Assembly: GCA_046726375.1 (NCBI GenBank)
Contig: JBKPAJ010000061.1
Coordinates: 1 to 8,825 of the forward strand
Length of the DNA stretch: 8,825 nt
From: DASPWV01 sp046726375
Lineage (GTDB): Bacteria; Acidobacteriota; Vicinamibacteria; Vicinamibacterales; UBA2999
Reading direction: 5' to 3'
In this document: in pieces, positions 7,985 to 8,825 of the stretch
Numbering within the stretch: position 1 is the stretch's first letter
Layout: each line of letters begins with the position of its first letter
Program-made: the position numbers and the translations under genes
The notes under the pieces: generated by a model
Told to the model about the DNA's origin: nothing
Database searches by the model: none
Seen by the model: only the letters and a program-made list of their open reading frames with translations

Positions 7985-8000
7985 CCACAACATCTTGTGG
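7985..8000. repeat. Hairpin downstream of the MmgE/PrpD gene, possible weak terminator
   Basis: CCACAA (7985-7990), loop CATC, TTGTGG (7995-8000) is a perfect 6-bp stem. The flanking GAGA and CTCTC can extend it with a bulge. It lies 62 bp after the stop codon and has no T run behind it, so its role as a terminator is uncertain. Confidence 0.4.
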
Positions 8001-8033
8001 TGGCCTCTCAGTGTGTATTTCCTAGTGTGGATG

Positions 8034-8077
8034 TTGGCGGGGTCCCCAACGCGCGGACTTTGCGCGTTGGGGTGCAT

Positions 8078-8087
<10 letters not shown>
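8034..8087. repeat. 11-bp direct repeat TTGGCGGGGTC, two copies
   Basis: TTGGCGGGGTC occurs at 8034-8044 and again at 8077-8087, 43 bp apart. The right copy is the 3' acceptor end of the tRNA-Asp fragment read on the opposite strand (GACCCCGCCA plus one base). The left copy therefore duplicates the tRNA tail, and the strong hairpin at 8044-8072 lies between the copies. Confidence 0.85.
8044..8072 (-). terminator. Strong 11-bp hairpin just beyond the tRNA-Asp fragment
   Basis: CCCCAACGCGC (8044-8054), loop GGACTTT, GCGCGTTGGGG (8062-8072) is a perfect 11-bp stem with a 7-nt loop. Read on the minus strand it starts 6 nt after the CCA end of the tRNA-Asp fragment, where a tRNA transcription terminator is often found. 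No T tract follows on either strand, so its role as an intrinsic terminator is an inference from position and stem strength. Confidence 0.5.
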
Positions 8088-8122
<35 letters not shown>

Positions 8123-8169
8123 CCTTGATCTCCCGCGGCTAACCTACACAGTTACGGATGTTTGCAGCG

Positions 8170-8193
8170 GGTGCCACGCCGAGGTGCCACGCC
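8170..8193. repeat. Tandem GGTGCCACGCC repeat (13-bp period)
   Basis: GGTGCCACGCC occurs at 8170-8180 and 8183-8193, separated by GA. The 10-base core GGTGCCACGC occurs once more at 7934-7943, just after the MmgE/PrpD stop codon. The copies thus bracket the hairpins and the tRNA fragment. No function is evident. Confidence 0.75.
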
Positions 8194-8260
8194 GCCCGAT
8201 TCGTCAAGATCCGCAGTCGGGCGGTCCGAGTAGCGGCGCAGGGCTGCACTCCGCAGAAAC

Positions 8261-8537
8261 TCACGCGGCGACGGACTCAAGCCGGTAATCATGGTGCAGG
8301 CCGCCGAGACGTGCGCGAACGACAACGCGATGCGCCGGGGGGGAGTGATGTCCAGTCAGCGTCGGTAGGTCGGTCGATGCCGCCGGAAGTCCCAGGACCC
8401 AAAGAGGCGTGCGGTCGCTCCCCGTTGTAGTGCGGAATCCACTGAGCTAACACGCGCTGAAGATGCCGCTCGCTGAGCGGAATCATCCAGTCGAGACACT
8501 CGCGCCTGGCGGTTCCAATGAAGCGCTCACAGGACGC
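8261..8537 (-). pseudogene. C-terminal fragment of an rve-type (DDE) transposase, frameshifted
   Basis: Read leftward on the minus strand, this begins at CERFIGTARRECLDW and continues MIPLSERHLQRVLAQW, HYNGERPHASLGPG. This is the end of the integrase core of an IS3/IS481-like transposase. The Glu of CERF (codon 8526-8528) corresponds to the third acidic residue of the DDE triad. Everything N-terminal to it is missing: the DNA-binding region and the first two catalytic Asp. After GPG the frame is lost. Dropping one of two adjacent A bases at 8387-8388 restores PAASTDLPT..., then the typical ending LGGLHHDYRLESVAA and TGA at 8261-8263. It is not functional. It lies back to back with a second transposase fragment. 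No terminal inverted repeat or target duplication was identified. Confidence 0.85.
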
Positions 8538-8779
8538 GAGCGTGTGATCGACTCGATCCGACGCGAGTGCCTCGATCACGTCATCGTCGTCAATGCGGTA
8601 GGGCTGCACCGCGTCCTCACGGAGTACGTCGCGGACTTGTACATGCGGGCACGCACACATCTCGCGCTCGGCAAGGACGCGCCGATGACGCGCCCTGTCA
8701 TGCCACCGGCAGCCGGGCATATCGTCGCGACACCGCACGTCGGCGGGCTCCACCACCACCACGATGCGCGGCAGCGTAG
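8538..8779 (+). pseudogene. C-terminal fragment of a second, different rve-type (DDE) transposase
   Basis: Read rightward, this begins at the Glu codon 8538-8540 with ERVIDSIRRECLDHVIVV and continues LHRVLTEYVADLYMRARTH, LALGKDAPMTRPVMPPAAG and HIVATPHVGGLHHHHD. This is the C-terminal third of an rve integrase-core transposase of the ERVIGSIRRECLDH type, which differs from the minus-strand fragment (CERFIGTARRECLDW). The catalytic Glu is the first family residue present. The canonical Gly after ERVI is Asp here. The frame stays open to the window end with non-family residues after HHHHD. One added base near 8764 would give a typical ending of small residues (CAAA) and TAG at 8777-8779. The fragment lacks the first two catalytic Asp and cannot be active. 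Beyond it, an imperfect inverted repeat (CCCCGAT 8793-8799 with ATCAGGGG 8804-8811) might be a remnant of the element end. Confidence 0.8.
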
Positions 8780-8825
8780 CGAGTCGATGTCTCCCCGATT
8801 TACATCAGGGGCGGCACGGCCCTGT

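Noticed and set aside
7835..8077. 80-codon minus-strand open frame ending inside the MmgE/PrpD gene
   Set aside because: It overlaps the end of a confident gene and both hairpins, has no recognisable domain, and its start lies at the tRNA fragment boundary. It is most likely chance.
8261..8779. One intact insertion sequence at the right end
   Set aside because: The two halves are on opposite strands, belong to different transposase types, each lack the first two catalytic aspartates, and no pair of terminal inverted repeats was found.

Overview
The window looks like chromosomal DNA of a high-GC Gram-negative bacterium, most likely an Acidobacteriota member (perhaps Vicinamibacteria). This is inferred from a very large TonB-dependent receptor with an N-terminal carboxypeptidase-regulatory-like domain, a style typical of that phylum, and from a neighbourhood of secreted and Tat-exported proteins of unknown substrate. 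The taxon is inferred from gene style, not proven.

Layout. Positions 15-2972 (minus strand) encode an Oar/SusC-like TonB-dependent outer-membrane receptor. It is transcribed divergently from three plus-strand genes. These are a Sec-exported LVIVD-repeat protein (3201-4829), a Tat-exported alpha/beta-hydrolase (4930-5862) and, after a gap of about 590 bp, a Tat-exported MmgE/PrpD-family protein (6456-7922). All four products are predicted to leave the cytoplasm. Together they could form an uptake and periplasmic processing module for some organic compound, but the substrate cannot be read from the sequence.

The gap before the MmgE/PrpD gene is not empty. It holds the minus-strand 3' end of a YbhB/YbcL (PEBP) gene. 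That gene has lost its 5' part next to the MmgE/PrpD ribosome binding site, and its stop codon was put out of frame by a 10-bp tandem duplication.

Downstream of 7922 the window becomes a graveyard of mobile DNA. It contains two hairpins, an 11-bp direct repeat, and an exact 45-nt 3' piece of a tRNA-Asp(GTC) gene, from anticodon loop to CCA on the minus strand with no 5' half. That piece is best read as the distal attachment site of an integrated element. Next come a short tandem repeat and two C-terminal fragments of two different DDE (rve-type) transposases. The fragments lie back to back, each broken within a few bases of the codon for the catalytic glutamate, and each carries an apparent one-base frameshift.

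I found no CRISPR array, complete RNA gene, complete insertion sequence or obvious defence system. The most informative observations are the tRNA-Asp fragment, the head-to-head transposase junction, the decayed PEBP gene and the export signal on an enzyme family that normally works inside the cell.
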